Source of the DNA: Sambucus nigra
Lineage: Eukaryota; Streptophyta; Magnoliopsida; Dipsacales; Adoxaceae
Direction of reading: 5' to 3'
Assembly: GCA_949130495.1 (NCBI GenBank)
Contig: OX422216.1
Coordinates: forward strand, 99,331,967 to 99,395,966
Length of the DNA stretch: 64,000 nt
Shown: positions 31,746 to 43,156 of the stretch, in pieces
Position numbering within the stretch: position 1 is the first letter of the stretch
Layout of the letters: each line of letters starts with the position of its first letter
Notes under the pieces: model-generated
What the model saw: only the letters and a program-made list of their open reading frames with translations
Told to the model about the DNA's origin: nothing
The model's database searches: none
Translations under genes and position numbers: made by a program

Positions 31746-32345
31746 CCTATTCATTGTTCAACTTACTCTCTACTTGATTTATTTTATTCAAATGTAAATA
31801 ATGTTAAATTCATGTGTAAATATAATTTTATTTCCATTAGAATAATGTTGTATTTGCTCACGAGTCGTGACCAAATGTAATTTTAAAATCACATGGGTAA
31901 AAAATTATTAAGTTGGGCTCAAAAAAGTAATTTACAAACTTTTTTTACTTAATATATATTTTTATTTTTATTTTAAGGATAATTATGTTTTTCCCCTCCA
32001 TCTGTATCTGCATTTTCACTTCATCACCCCTACTTGAATTTCTAGACTACCCCTAACTTTTAAAGTTTATTGTGTTATCCCCAAAACCTAACTCTTTTAC
32101 AATTTTGAAAAAGTGAGTGTAGCAAGTTTTGTATCTCAAGTGTATTAAATGGTTGTACCTACACTTAAAGTACAATTATTTAATGCATTTAGGATACAAA
32201 CTTGGTAAAAAACATTGTTAGTTATAGCATTACTCTAAAAAAATTATAAAAAAGTTGGACATGTGAATCGTTGATTTTAAAATGTTGTTGTTTTACTAAA
32301 TATTTATACAAACTCCATTCCCTCTCTTCTTTCTCTCACTATCAG
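31746..32345. other. AT-rich intergenic stretch with a MITE-like hairpin
   Basis: No gene. About 32128-32205 forms an imperfect inverted repeat (AAGTTTTGTATCTCAAGTG against CATTTAGGATACAAACTTGG), reminiscent of a short MITE. Target duplication not resolved. Confidence 0.45.
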
Positions 32346-32347
32346 TC

Positions 32348-32510
<163 letters not shown>

Positions 32511-32533
32511 GCCCTAAGGTGATGTGTAGGGAT

Positions 32534-32554
32534 ATCTATCTATCTATCTATCTA

Positions 32555-32591
<37 letters not shown>

Positions 32592-32596
32592 GCCCT
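32534..32596. repeat. Second copy of the (ATCT)n-(CA)n microsatellite unit
   Basis: Repeats the end of the previous array including the tatgccctaaggtgatgtgt flank, so the flank and the array were duplicated together. Confidence 0.9.
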
Positions 32597-33126
32597 AAGG
32601 TGATGTGTGGGGCAATGTTTGGACTCATGTGAGATTTATTGTAACCTCATGATTTGTTTTGTTTTGTTTTATGCATAATTAGAAAATTCACATAACTCGA
32701 GTTATCTTAGCGCTGATGTGCATGTTATGCACATAGTCCTAAGATATAAATATCACCAGCACTATTTCGAGTGATGCCACTGAGCCTCAGATATCTACAT
32801 TAAGGATTCACCAACACAGTTCATCCAATTACAGCACTCAAAACTACAAACCCACATAGAATTGCCACGAAATTGAAAACTACAAAGAAGATAATTAAGG
32901 GAAGAGTGAGAGTCAAATAGAGTTTCGTCGAGTTTTCTCCCCGTGTTTTAAAACCCGATTTGCAAATTATGGGTGGGTATGGGTTTAGAAAAAAGCCGTC
33001 AGTTAAACAAGGCGGGTTCGGGTTCAGTATATATAAGCATGCCCCTCCCCTCCCCGCCTCACCCTGATTCGTTTATTTAGGCCCTTTACCGAAACACCCT
33101 TATTTAATATGATTATTACACCAAAA

Positions 33127-33129
<3 letters not shown>
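32597..33129. other. Intergenic sequence without recognisable genes
   Basis: I see no open frame with family resemblance and no paired terminal repeats. It has a purine/pyrimidine-skewed piece near 33030-33060. Confidence 0.5.

Positions 33130-33187
<58 letters not shown>
33130..33187. repeat. (TA)n microsatellite
   Basis: An uninterrupted AT run that forms the left border of the duplicated unit that follows. Confidence 0.95.
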
Positions 33188-33191
<4 letters not shown>

Positions 33192-33382
33192 AACTCTCCA
33201 ACATACCTCCCTTAACATACCTATGAACAAACCCATTTTTTTTTAAAAAAGTAAAAAGTTGTATTTTTCAACCAAAATTGGTATTCAGGATCTAAGTAGT
33301 GTGGAGATCATCTACAAAAAAAATCATCAATTCAACTCGAAAGTGGATGAGATGATGGACAAAATTTGAACGGTCGAAAATG

Positions 33383-33422
<40 letters not shown>

Positions 33423-33830
33423 GTCAAACTCTCCAACATACCTCCCTTAACATACCTATGAACATACCCATTTTTTTTAAAAAAGTAAAAAATTGTATTT
33501 TTCAACCAAAATTGGTATACAGGATCTAAGTAGTGTGGAGATCATCTACAAAAAAAATCATCAATTCAACTCGAAAGTGGATGAGATGATGGACAAAATT
33601 TGAACGGTCGAAAATGCACATATATACCTACTTTTCATTTCACCCACTTTCGGGTTGAATTTTTTGATGATTTTTTTTGTAAATGATCTCCTCACTATTT
33701 AGATAATGTATACCAAATTTCATTGCAAAATATATTTTTTTACAATTTTTTTAAAATGGGTATGTTCATAAGTATGTTGGAGAGCCTCACTATATATATA
33801 TATATATATAGTGAGGCTCTCCAACATACT
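33188..33830. repeat. Direct and inverted repeat unit bordered by (TA)n (foldback or MITE-like)
   Basis: A unit of about 190 bases (CTCCAACATACCTCCCTTAA to GAACGGTCGAAAATGCACA) occurs at about 33190-33390 and again at 33423-33620. A third, diverged copy runs inverted at about 33630-33785. The right end carries a perfect palindrome (33771-33828): GTATGTTGGAGAGCCTCAC, an AT run, and the complement. Arms bordered by TA repeats resemble microsatellite-associated non-autonomous elements. No protein is encoded. Confidence 0.75.
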
Positions 33831-34072
33831 TTAATTGTAAATTAATAATTAGTGCCAATTTCATATGAAAGTAGGATTGTCCCTCATTGTAAATTAGTAA
33901 ATTAATAATTGTATACTTTAATTGTTAGTTTAATTGATGAAATGTTGGGTTGGTTAGTTTTAAAAGTGGCATGACGTGTGCGTGTGTGTGGTGGGGGTGG
34001 GGTAGGGGTGTGTGTATGTGTACTATTAACATTTTTTTTTATCTGTACTAATAACATTTTCTTACAGTAAAA
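33831..34072. other. AT-rich stretch upstream of the CACTA gene
   Basis: Contains a GT-rich tract (33980-34020). The bases TTTTCTTACAG just before the ATG at 34073 could be a splice acceptor, so an earlier exon is possible; none was recognised. Confidence 0.4.
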
Positions 34073-35789
34073 ATGTCTCCTTCAGATATTAAGGTGAAGA
34101 TGATGATGCTGTTTATGATGATGTCGTCTGGGCTCGGTGGTAGTGGAGACGACGAGGGCTCCTCCGCCCCTAGGCTCCCCAAATATGGAAAATTTGGGAT
34201 TACCGTCGAGAACAAGTCGGAGCTATTAGCGAGATCCCTCGAGCTGCTAAAGACGGTCATCGGCCCGGGGTTTATGAGTTGGAAGGAGGTGCCATATGAG
34301 CTCAAGTTAGCTGTTTGGGCGACACTACAGGTAATATATTTATATTTATATTTATATGAATATTTCAATTTCAATTTCAATTTCAATTTCAATTTCAATT
34401 TCAATTTCAATTTCATATTTATATTTATATTTATATTTATATTTATATTTATATTCATATTTATATTTATATTTATATTTATATTTATATTTATATTTAT
34501 ATTTATATTTATATTTATATTTATTCGCAACTAACATTGTATTTGTTGGACAGGAACAATTCAACTTGGATCCAAAGCTACGCGATTCCGTCTTGGAGCA
34601 GTTGAGGGAGCAACACAAGACGTGGAAGAAAAATATGCGGACACGGTACTTTGGGAAAATACGAGAGTCCATTATACAATGGCGCGGATCCGTCCCGCCC
34701 AAGGAGCCGATCTCATTGGCACAATGGCAAAAGTTCATTGACAATGAGATCGAGGATCGACAATTGGCATCTCGCCAATCGGGGAGGGAAAATCGGGCAA
34801 AAAAGACGGACGTGCACTACTCCGGCCGGACCTCTTACACTGAGGTGGAGCATAGGATGCAGGTAAGATTTAATTTATCTATAACTACAAAAATATATTA
34901 TTCTTCATTATTTTACTTTGCGGGGCCGATACTAATTTTACTTTACTTTATTTTATTTCAGGGGGTAGGGAGTGGGCCAGGGGGTAAGCCACATAGGCTC
35001 GATACTTATGTGGCTCTTCGGACGAAGAAGGGGAAGGACAAGGAGGTGTCCCCGAGCGTCGCGGCCACGATTGTAAGTAATCCGACAGTTCAATTTTCGT
35101 TAATTACGTTATAATTTTTTAGTTTACTTATTTTACTAATCATGTGCTTTTTGTCATTTCAGGCAAAGCTTAAGGAAGTGCATGAGTCGCAGTCTGATGC
35201 CGACAAGGCATCTTTGTCCACAGACGCACTCAGCCAAGTGCTTGGCTCTGATCGCAAGGGGAGGACAAGGGGAGTGAGCTCGCGGGTGGCCAAATCTAGG
35301 ATCATCGGATTGGAGACGAGCGACACCGGGTTGGCTCGAATGGTGGATTAACACGACGCGAAGCTGTCCCATTTGGAGGCGACGGTCCAAGATATGTACG
35401 CATTCATGAAACGTACGTTGGGCGGAGACCGTAAAGGGAAAGGGAAAGGGAAAGGGAAGGAGAAGGCGGTGGAGGAGGAGGTGCGGGAGGACGAGGCGCA
35501 GGATGACGAGGATGTGGATCTCGCTGCTTCATCACCGACACGTTCGTACTTCGATGATCCACTTCCCTATTTGGCACCCTTCAATAGACCATTGTCGACA
35601 CTTGGTTGGCCGAGCGTGTTCATATTGGACGTATTTGATGGTCAGCGGATAGGGCGGGGGTTGAGGGACCCGAATACCGTCGAGGGTGGAATAGTCCATG
35701 GACGTGTGCTTCAAGAGATGGAGTCCACGGTGCTCGTCACGCATGTCATACCCGGGAAGGAGAACTCCCTATTGTGGTTGCGCGAATAA
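34073..35789 (+). pseudogene. CACTA transposon accessory protein, Transposase_24 family, four exons
   Basis: Exons inferred from GT-AG borders that keep phase: 34073-34330, 34554-34862, 34962-35072 and 35163-35789 (434 codons). Exon 1 is Gly/Ser-rich then WKEVPYELKLAVWATLQ. Exon 2 has [17 protein letters not shown] and ends DVHYSGRTSYTEVEHRM, the signature of the plant Ptta/En/Spm (Transposase_24) domain. Exons 3-4 give DTYVALRTKKGKDKE, a DAL...LGSDRKGRTRGVSSRV block, a probable coiled coil (HDAKLSHLEATVQDMYAF) and a KGKGKGK basic then acidic tail. In CACTA elements such proteins bind subterminal repeats. A single in-frame TAA at 35349-35351 is the only clear lesion. Confidence 0.82.
34331..34553 (+). 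repeat. Intron 1 filled with (AATTTC)n and (ATTTAT)n microsatellite
   Basis: Begins GTAATA and ends TTGGACAG. About nine AATTTC units (34366-34416) are followed by about eighteen ATTTAT units to 34522. Reading frames that run through it on both strands are repeat artefacts. Confidence 0.85.
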
Positions 35790-36369
35790 TGCGGCACGAC
35801 GTATATTAGTGGGTGCGTCAATTCGTATGTCGTGTGGCCTACTCACCTCCTCAGTTTTACCCAAGACATGTAGTAACATTATTTTTAAGTTTGTCCATTT
35901 TAATTATATTTGGGTTATATCGTCATGTATATTATTTCTATTTTGAATATTTGGATTATATCGTCATGAATATATATTTGCATTATCTTTAGTTTGTTTG
36001 GATATATGATGTTTGGAACAGGTACAACGTTACTGTAACAGGTACAAATATACTGCTGGGCAGTGGCAGTGGCCATACTGCCCAGCAGATTTTTTTTAAA
36101 TTCTGCCCAGAATTGTCACGGTCATTGACCGTGACAATTTTTTAAAAAGGGGTCACGGCTTTGTCACGGTTTATAACCGTGACAAACGTGTCACGGTCAT
36201 TGACCGCGACACGACCGTGACACAAAACGTGAGTTTTGTGTCAAGGTCAATGACCGTGACACGACCGTGACAAAAAAAGTTGTCTCGCCTCGAAATGTCA
36301 CGGTCATTGACCTTGACAAGTTGGATTTGTCAAGGTCAATGACCTTGATAAATGGGCAGATTTGGTGTA

Positions 36370-36372
<3 letters not shown>
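35790..36372 (+). mobile_element. CACTA transposon right end with subterminal repeats
   Basis: The right terminus is at 36372: on the minus strand it reads CACTACACCAAATCTGCCC, the CACTA signature. Just inside, 36113-36345 holds many copies, direct and inverted, of a GTCACGGTCATTGACCGTGAC motif and variants, the usual binding sites of the transposon's own DNA-binding protein. The Transposase_24 gene ends 583 bases inside. No matching left end and no main transposase (TnpD-like) gene is visible, so the element is truncated or its left part was lost. Confidence 0.85.
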
Positions 36373-36405
<33 letters not shown>

Positions 36406-37246
36406 TAGATAGATAGAGAGAGAAAGATAGAGAGAGAGAGGATCACAAGTGGACCAAAAGAATGGACTTTTTAATGGACTTAATAAAAAACACTAATAAA
36501 CCATTAATTTTAATTCCTATTGTTTAATTGGTCAGCGCCAGCGGCACTCGAGACCCCACCTTCACCCCTACACCCTACACCCCGACCCGAGACCCCACCT
36601 GCCTAACCTCCGGCGACCTCATATCTGACCCCTGTTACACCTTCTTAACCCAGCTCCTACCAAAGACCTTACCCTTCTCCCCACCTACCTAACCTCCGAC
36701 GAGTTCCGTCGGTAGACCCAGATTCGACCGACCTTCCTCCGGCCAGTTGGAAACTCGTTCCCTTGCTCCGGTTTCAACCCACCAACCCAATATTAACCCA
36801 AGCCACCTGTAAAAATCCAAAAATGATACCTGCTCACCAAATTCGGCGAAAAAAATAGACCCACTAGTGGCCAAAGCCATCTCCGATTCAGGTTAAGAAC
36901 TGGTGGCTTGTACAAAATCGGATGTACAGGGGTTCTTGGATTGAAGCCGAAATGGGTGTGGCAGCTCGGATAAGTGGGTAGCAGGGATTTGGGTTTGTTG
37001 TTGGTGACCCACCTTGGATGGTGGCTGGTAGTATGGAGAGAGATTGGGGAAGGTGGGTGGGTAGGTGGTAGGGGTGGGTGGGTAGGGGGTAGGGGGTAGG
37101 GGGTAGGGGGTAGGGGTGAAGGTGGGGTCTCGGGTGCCGCTGGCGCGGACCAATTAAACTATAGGAATTAAAGTTAATGGGTTATTAGTGTTTTTTGTTA
37201 AGTCCATTAAAAAGTCCATTATGTTGGTCCACTTTTGATCCTTTCT

Positions 37247-37304
<58 letters not shown>
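36373..37304. mobile_element. Inverted-repeat element with microsatellite-tipped arms
   Basis: Arms 36439-36572 and 37109-37242 are inverted copies of about 130 bp, more than 90% alike by eye, beginning GGATCA(C/A)AAGTGGACCAA and ending at ACCCCACCTTCACCCCT. Outside them the left flank is (TA)n-(GATA)n-(GA)n and the right flank is (CT)n-(TA)n, so the flanks are also mirror complements. The ~540-bp centre is C-rich or G-rich with no protein I recognise. Probably a non-autonomous DNA element or foldback; superfamily unknown. It abuts the CACTA end. Confidence 0.75.
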
Positions 37305-38282
37305 ACTTTTAATAAAAAAACTAAAATCCTAACTCCATTTCACCCGCATCTCTCTCTCTCTCTCTCTCAATATCACAGCCTCCCTCTCACAAACAAATTC
37401 ACTCACTCGGCCTCCCTCTTACCTCCCTTTCTCATAGCTCACCTGGTCGACCTCCTTCCTCCCTCTCTTCTTCCAAACTTCCATCTGCCCTCCCTGCCTC
37501 ATCTCTTCACCCCAAAAACACCATCTTCTCCTTCTCAATATATAATAATTCTTGATTTCTTGAGATCAGGTTTACACGCTTGGTGTTGATTCTTGCTTGA
37601 TCGAATCGTTTAGTTGGAGTTGTTCTCCTATGATGGTGGTTTGAGACCTGGTGTGTTGAATGTGGGTTTTTTTATTCTTCTTCTCTCTCAATAGGGAGGT
37701 TGAGGACGTATTGATTGTTTTGCGTATTGGTTGTTTCCTTAGCCTGGTTCCCACCGATAGTGGAGTACAATTGGCTTTATTGCATTAGTTGTTTTAGAGG
37801 TGTTGATGATGAAAAAAAAGTGAAAAAATGCAGTTTTAATCCGCCCGAGCTGGTTTTTGACCCGTATAATGTAAATGGGGAGGGTCAGGGACATGTTCAG
37901 GAGGTTTACACTTAATCGGATTTGAGGCTAAAAAATTAAACTTGTCACGGGTTGCGGGTCACAGGGCGAGGCGGGTTAGGGTTTGATAAACCTGTCCCAT
38001 ACCTTTGCCATCCGTACTAACCCTTACCCAAATGGATATAAAGACTTAGTCAATTAATTACTTATGAAATAATTATTTAAAATAATTAATCAAAATCTTA
38101 TTTAAATAATTTAATTGAAAGTGAAAATGTAAATTTACCCTTGAAGTTTGGGGTCATTTTTAATTTTAGACTCGATGTTTCAAAAGTTGCAATATTAACC
38201 CTGCATTTTAATTATTGATACCATGAGTGTGCCATTAAAAAATTGACAGAAATTCATGTAAGCAATTCAAGTATCAACCTAA
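37305..38282. other. Unassigned sequence between inverted-repeat element and element F
   Basis: Starts with CT-rich, leader-like sequence (37340-37520) followed by AT-rich DNA. I recognise no protein; the small frames at 37572-37915 lack family features. Confidence 0.5.
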
Positions 38283-40897
38283 TGTAATACCCCGCGATTT
38301 TTGTACAAATAATTTAATTATTTTGGGAGAAATAAATATAATTTTAATTGGAGAATAATTAAATTGGCATTTGAGGTCAAAATTTGAGAATGTTAGAAAG
38401 TAATTTGAATGACGATTTTGAGTGTGCGGTTGATTCCGAAAGGGTCGAGATAGTCAAAATGACTGTACTTGGGTCTTATTTGGGTTCCAAAATATTTTAA
38501 GTTCGTTTGGCTCGAATTAGAGTAACCGAGTCATTTAAAGTATGTGTTATCATTTAAAGTTGTGTATTTTTGGAATTAAGGCTTAAAAGCATACGAGAGA
38601 AGCCAATCTCATTTTATGAGAAGAGAAAGCCCTAGAGAGAAAGAGAGAAGAAGAAAGGAAGAAGATAAAGAGAACAAAATCTTGGGAATTTCGGCCAATC
38701 CGTGATTTCGAGGGAGATTCAGACTCTACAACTTTTAGGCAAGTGATTAAACTTGCTAAATAATACTTGTGCATCTTTTTTTTCATGATTTGTGGATTTG
38801 GGGTTAATATGTCAAAACCTAGATTTTTGGGTTAAATCTTACATTTTATGTTTATATATGGATTTGAGGTTGCAAATTAGTGGGGTTAAGTTAATTGATG
38901 AATTTTAATGTTATGAATATGTCTGGGTTGAAGATTTGTGGTTGGAAGTAGGTATTTTGGAGTTTTTGGAAAGTTGGAATTCTTCAAAAATGGAGTTTGG
39001 TCGAGGTATCTGGTAGGGCCGATCGACCGCGGCCAAGGGACCGATCGACCGCGCCTCAAGGGAAAAGCTCACTGTCTTCATTTTTAGGCATAATTGGAAA
39101 CCGCAGCCGGTCGACCGGGCCTCTGTTTTAGGTTCAAGTATGGGATTTCAAGTTTAGCCCCTTTCCTTTGAGTTTATATTAATGGACCTTCTCAATTGTA
39201 GTATCTTAGAGGGTTAAGTGATTATATAAGGGGATTAAGGATCTTAGAAAAGTGAATAGATGTTTGGGGTTTATTTCATAATGAAATTAAGTGCGTATTG
39301 CCTCTCTCATTAAGAATTTTGAGAGCCAAATTAATAGAGGATTGGATGTAAATGTTGGGGTCTTATTAATTGATTTCGAGAGAGTATGAATTTAAGTTAT
39401 CATATCGATTTAGTGGGAAATCCTCATAGTGTCGAGGTTAATATTTAAGGAATAATGAATGTCGATCGATGTGAATACGGATATAGAGAATATCCTCAAC
39501 GTTAATTGAATTGAGAGATTATTCATACAAATAGAAGTGATGGATAAGTAAATTTCAAGTGAGGGATCGTATCGTGTATATAAAGTGGGAAAGTGTGAGA
39601 GTTAGAAACGGGTTGTATATCGAGAGTAAATTATTCTTATATAAATGAAAATTTTTCATTTACGCATACGAGCGTAAAAAGAGTATGTATACTTATATGG
39701 AGTGATATATATATATATACACATATATTGTCACATCATATAAATGCACGAAACGCAATGCACTGTTGAGAGTTGGGAATAGTTTAATTATATATTAAAT
39801 AAGTAATTGGGATTATATGCGTCTTGCATTGAGGGCATAATGAATCTTGATAATCAATACTGTCAAAGAGTAGTGTATCGGGGGGGTTCCTTATTTGGAT
39901 TTTGCTTGCGAGACGTCTCACGCACGAAACACAGTGCAGTATTGAAAATTGGGAGAAGTTTAGTCCTTAGCATTTAGATGCTATTAACTCATTTATGTCA
40001 ATAACTAGAATCCGAGAAATTCTAGTAAAAGAGTATGTTTATGTATATTTATATGTTATGTAAGTTGACGAACATTTGAGACTAAGGTAGTTTGGAAGTT
40101 GATGGTTATGATTTAGATGGACATTTATATGAGTATAAGTTGGGAGTAGGTTAGATTAAATTGCCCCTAGATAGTGTCGGGCAGTTATTTGACAATCATG
40201 TGTATACGTTTAGGTGCGCGCATTAGTTGAGTGGTGAGTTGGATTTTCTGGAGAGTGCGACTCCACTTTAATCATGTTATAATGCATTTATAATTATTAT
40301 GCATTTTAATGCACTTGCTAAAACTATTTTCCCACCTCGGTCTCTGACCCATTTGTATTTTCTTTTTGCTATACATTTTATTGTATTAGGTGTTCCTATG
40401 CAAGGACGCCATTGATGTTGTCTATCCAGTGTATTCGAGGAAGCTGTGGCAGTAGCGGACTGTTGCAGGATTTTGATATAGCCGATTCCTATCTTTTGTA
40501 TATCTAGATTAGGATTTAGTTTGTATATCGGGTTTACCCCCAAGAGTTGTAGTTGTAGGATTTTGTTGATATTTATCTTTCTTTAGACTGTTGTATTGTC
40601 TGTGACCCGACAGCATATTCGGGTATTTCCTTTTTGTATATTTGGTTGTACTCTAATACTCTTCTCTTTTATATAGCATGTGTGTGTTCTTTATCATATT
40701 TAGTAGTTGTTATGTGGTTAGTTGGGTATTGCTTTGTATGTTTTAATTTTTTTTTGGCACCCTCTTTTTATAGTAATGGGTAGTTAGATGTGTTTGTGTT
40801 AGTATCGTCAGTAGATGCTGAGAAAGATCTACTTAAGATTACTGATTATTTTAGTATAGGGTTGTCCACCCGTTATTATTTTAAGCTCGGTGTCACA
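38283..40897 (+). repeat. Element F 5' LTR (2615 bp)
   Basis: TGTAATACCCCG to CGGTGTCACA. Contains the shared box (38418-38490), a donor-like AG/GCAAGT (38737-38744) and the palindrome cluster (39010-39125: GGCCGATCGACCGCGGCC, GGGACCGATCGACCGCG and GCCGGTCGACCGGGCC). Non-coding. Confidence 0.92.
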
Positions 40898-41077
40898 GGT
40901 GGTATCAGAGAAACAGGTTCTAGTGTCTTTAGGATCTGTGTGGGTTTTCTGCGATCTTCCGTAAGCGTTCTTGATGTAGAGCCCTATTATAAGGACTGTT
41001 GTGTTCACACGTCTGTATTTTCTTCTGTGATGAGAAAACACTTGAATGGCGTTCTGATACACTTGTTCTTATTTCAG
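40898..41077 (+). promoter_or_regulatory. Element F leader: primer site and predicted splice acceptor
   Basis: TGGTATCAGAG at 40900-40910 is the initiator-Met-tRNA site. The leader ends GTTCTTATTTCAG directly at the gag ATG (41078-41080). Paired with the donor-like site at 38739 this would make a 2339-nt intron. Confidence 0.8.
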
Positions 41078-42116
41078 ATGACACCGAAGAGAGATCATCC
41101 AGGCAGGGCAAATAGAGGGGCTCAGAGTATGGAACCCGAAATGCCTCAAGGGACTATGACCACAGCTGAAGCTGCCAATATTGTGGCATAAGTAGTAACT
41201 GCTACCATTTCTGCAATGGTACATCAACCTACAGTTCAAGAAGCCCAAGCCCACCCACGGTTGTCTATGTTGGAAAGAGTATGAGAAGATTTTAGGAAGG
41301 GGCATCCTTCAGAGTTTTTAGGGGGCTGATGCGATGGCTGCAAATTGTTGGAAGAATAGTATATAGAGGCACCTTCGCATGGTTGAATGTAACGAGGTGC
41401 AGAAGTAATTTCTCAACAGCTTTAAGTTAACGGGAGAAACTCTCCATTGGTGGGAGTCAATCACCACATCGAAACAGAGACATACATTACCCATATCAGA
41501 CTTTTCGGAATTCTTTGACCGAAAGTATTTTCCTTTCGCGGTCCAAAAGGAAATGAGGAGGAAATTTTTGAATGTGTTTTAAGGTGATCGAACGGTGGCC
41601 GAGTAGGAAGAGGAATTTACTCGATTGGCGAATTTAGTGCCTGATGAGGTAAATACGGAGGAGAAGCGTATAACGAAGTTCATGGCAGGTTTAGATTGTA
41701 GAATTTGGCAGCATTTGTTAGGGAACCCGACGTTAGTGACTTTTGCCGAGGTAGTGAATGAGGTAATATTACAGTGTCAGGAATATCGTATTCGTCATCA
41801 AGGGGGTAAGAACTTTGGAGAGTCGGGTTCATCTAGTAAGTTTGGAGAGAATAGTGCTAGTAAATCAAAAGGGTATGAACAGGAATATCAAGGGTCGCAA
41901 TAGCGTTTTGTTCCTTAGGATGAGCAGAGAGGATTTGCGGGTAGATGTTTCTTTTGTAAAGAATTAGGCCATAGGAAGAGAGATTGTCCTGAAAGAGGTA
42001 GAGGACCTCGTTTTAAGGAAGTTTTGGATGTGAAACCCCTACAGCAGGTTCGAGGTCATTTTAGGCCAGGGGAATTTGAGTGGGAACCCATTAATGAAGA
42101 GATGCCCTCAGAGTAG
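41078..42116 (+). pseudogene. gag: Element F gag with CCHC knuckle
   Basis: Starts MTPKRDHPGRANRGAQ. Matches the A/D gag in pieces: MTTAEAANIVA, HPRLSMLERV, ANLVPDEVNTEEKRITKF, LVTFAEVVNEVILQCQ, and the knuckle CFFCKELGHRKRDC (about 41948-41990), then RGPRFKEVLDVKP. Frequent stops and at least two frame changes between 41190 and 41625 destroy it. Confidence 0.87.
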
Positions 42117-43156
42117 AGAGGTATGATGTAAATTATTTTCCTTTGTGATTAGGATTATGCTTTATGAGGCTTTAGGAGTATCGTATGTAAGATTGAAATG
42201 AATGGTTGGCGTTATAGCCCTATTTTGTATGGAATGACCCGGAAGGGTAGATTGAGGAAGTGAGGCTCTTAGATGATAACTTTTTGGGGAGAATAAATTG
42301 TTTTGTGTTATGCTAGTGAAGAGCTATGATTTTGTTTTGAGCGCAGGAATTGTTGAAATGCGTTCAGTAGTAATGATAAAGCTATTGTTTTATAGATGTG
42401 CTAGACTTACATATTTGTTATATTCCAGCTATGGAAGAGCCTAGTGTATGGCAATATTTTATTATGATGTAAGAGATTATTGTTATTGAAAAGATTAAGA
42501 TATTAGTGGATTATTGTTGAGCAAGGGATTTAGCTCATAGTTATTCTAGTTTTGAGAACTACATGTTAGTAAGAGTATAATAATTGTTAGCACCTTGTGT
42601 CTTGGGCATAAGGTATTTTAATTTGAATGTTGAAAGACATAAACTATTTTTAAAATAGATTTTTTTATAGGCCTTTGGGCAATATCAAAAATGATTTACA
42701 CAAAAATATTTTTAAAATCTAGTCCCGATTTAACAAATCTAAATCCCCGACATAGCTACATAGTAATGTATTGGGAGGGTTCCTTGTTTGAATTTCGCTT
42801 GCAAGACCTCCCCCGCATGAAAGTAGAGAATGCTAGGAATTAAGAAGAGTTAAATCTTTGGACATTTTAAAATTTTTATATTATTAGTATGTTGGTATGA
42901 TTTAATTTATTTTGACTTATTATACTATTTGAGGCTAAATGAAGCCGAGTTATGTTTATACGAGTAGAGCTCGAATACAGGGTGTATGGGTGCCCCAGTT
43001 GGTAGATTCAGTTTTATAAATTTAAAATGATTCACCATGAGAAGTGGGAGGAATAGGTATAGTGATTGTGAGGATAGGTGTCGTAGGAACTAGTTGAGAT
43101 TTGGAGTACTAGTTTAACTTAATTTCGAGGGAGAAATTCTTGTAAGTGGGGAAGTC
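42117..43156 (+). other. Element F post-gag remnant
   Basis: No protease, RT or integrase motif is visible. Part of it (about 42760-42860) resembles the F LTR around 39870-39960 (GGGTTCCTT...TTTGAATTTCGCTTGC), suggesting an internal rearrangement that copied LTR sequence inward. It ends in the hairpin AATTTC / GAAATT (43121-43138) and the polypurine tract GTGGGGAAGT. Confidence 0.6.

Noticed and set aside
34048..34744. Long reading frames on both strands with strings of alternating Ile/Asn, Tyr/Leu/Lys or Phe/Ile
   Set aside because: They are translations of the (AATTTC)n and (ATTTAT)n microsatellite in intron 1 of the CACTA gene, open in all frames by their repeat nature.
37572..37915. Possible small host gene after a CT-rich leader
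   Set aside because: Two short frames (60 and 66 codons) without recognisable domains, and no supporting splice or start context.
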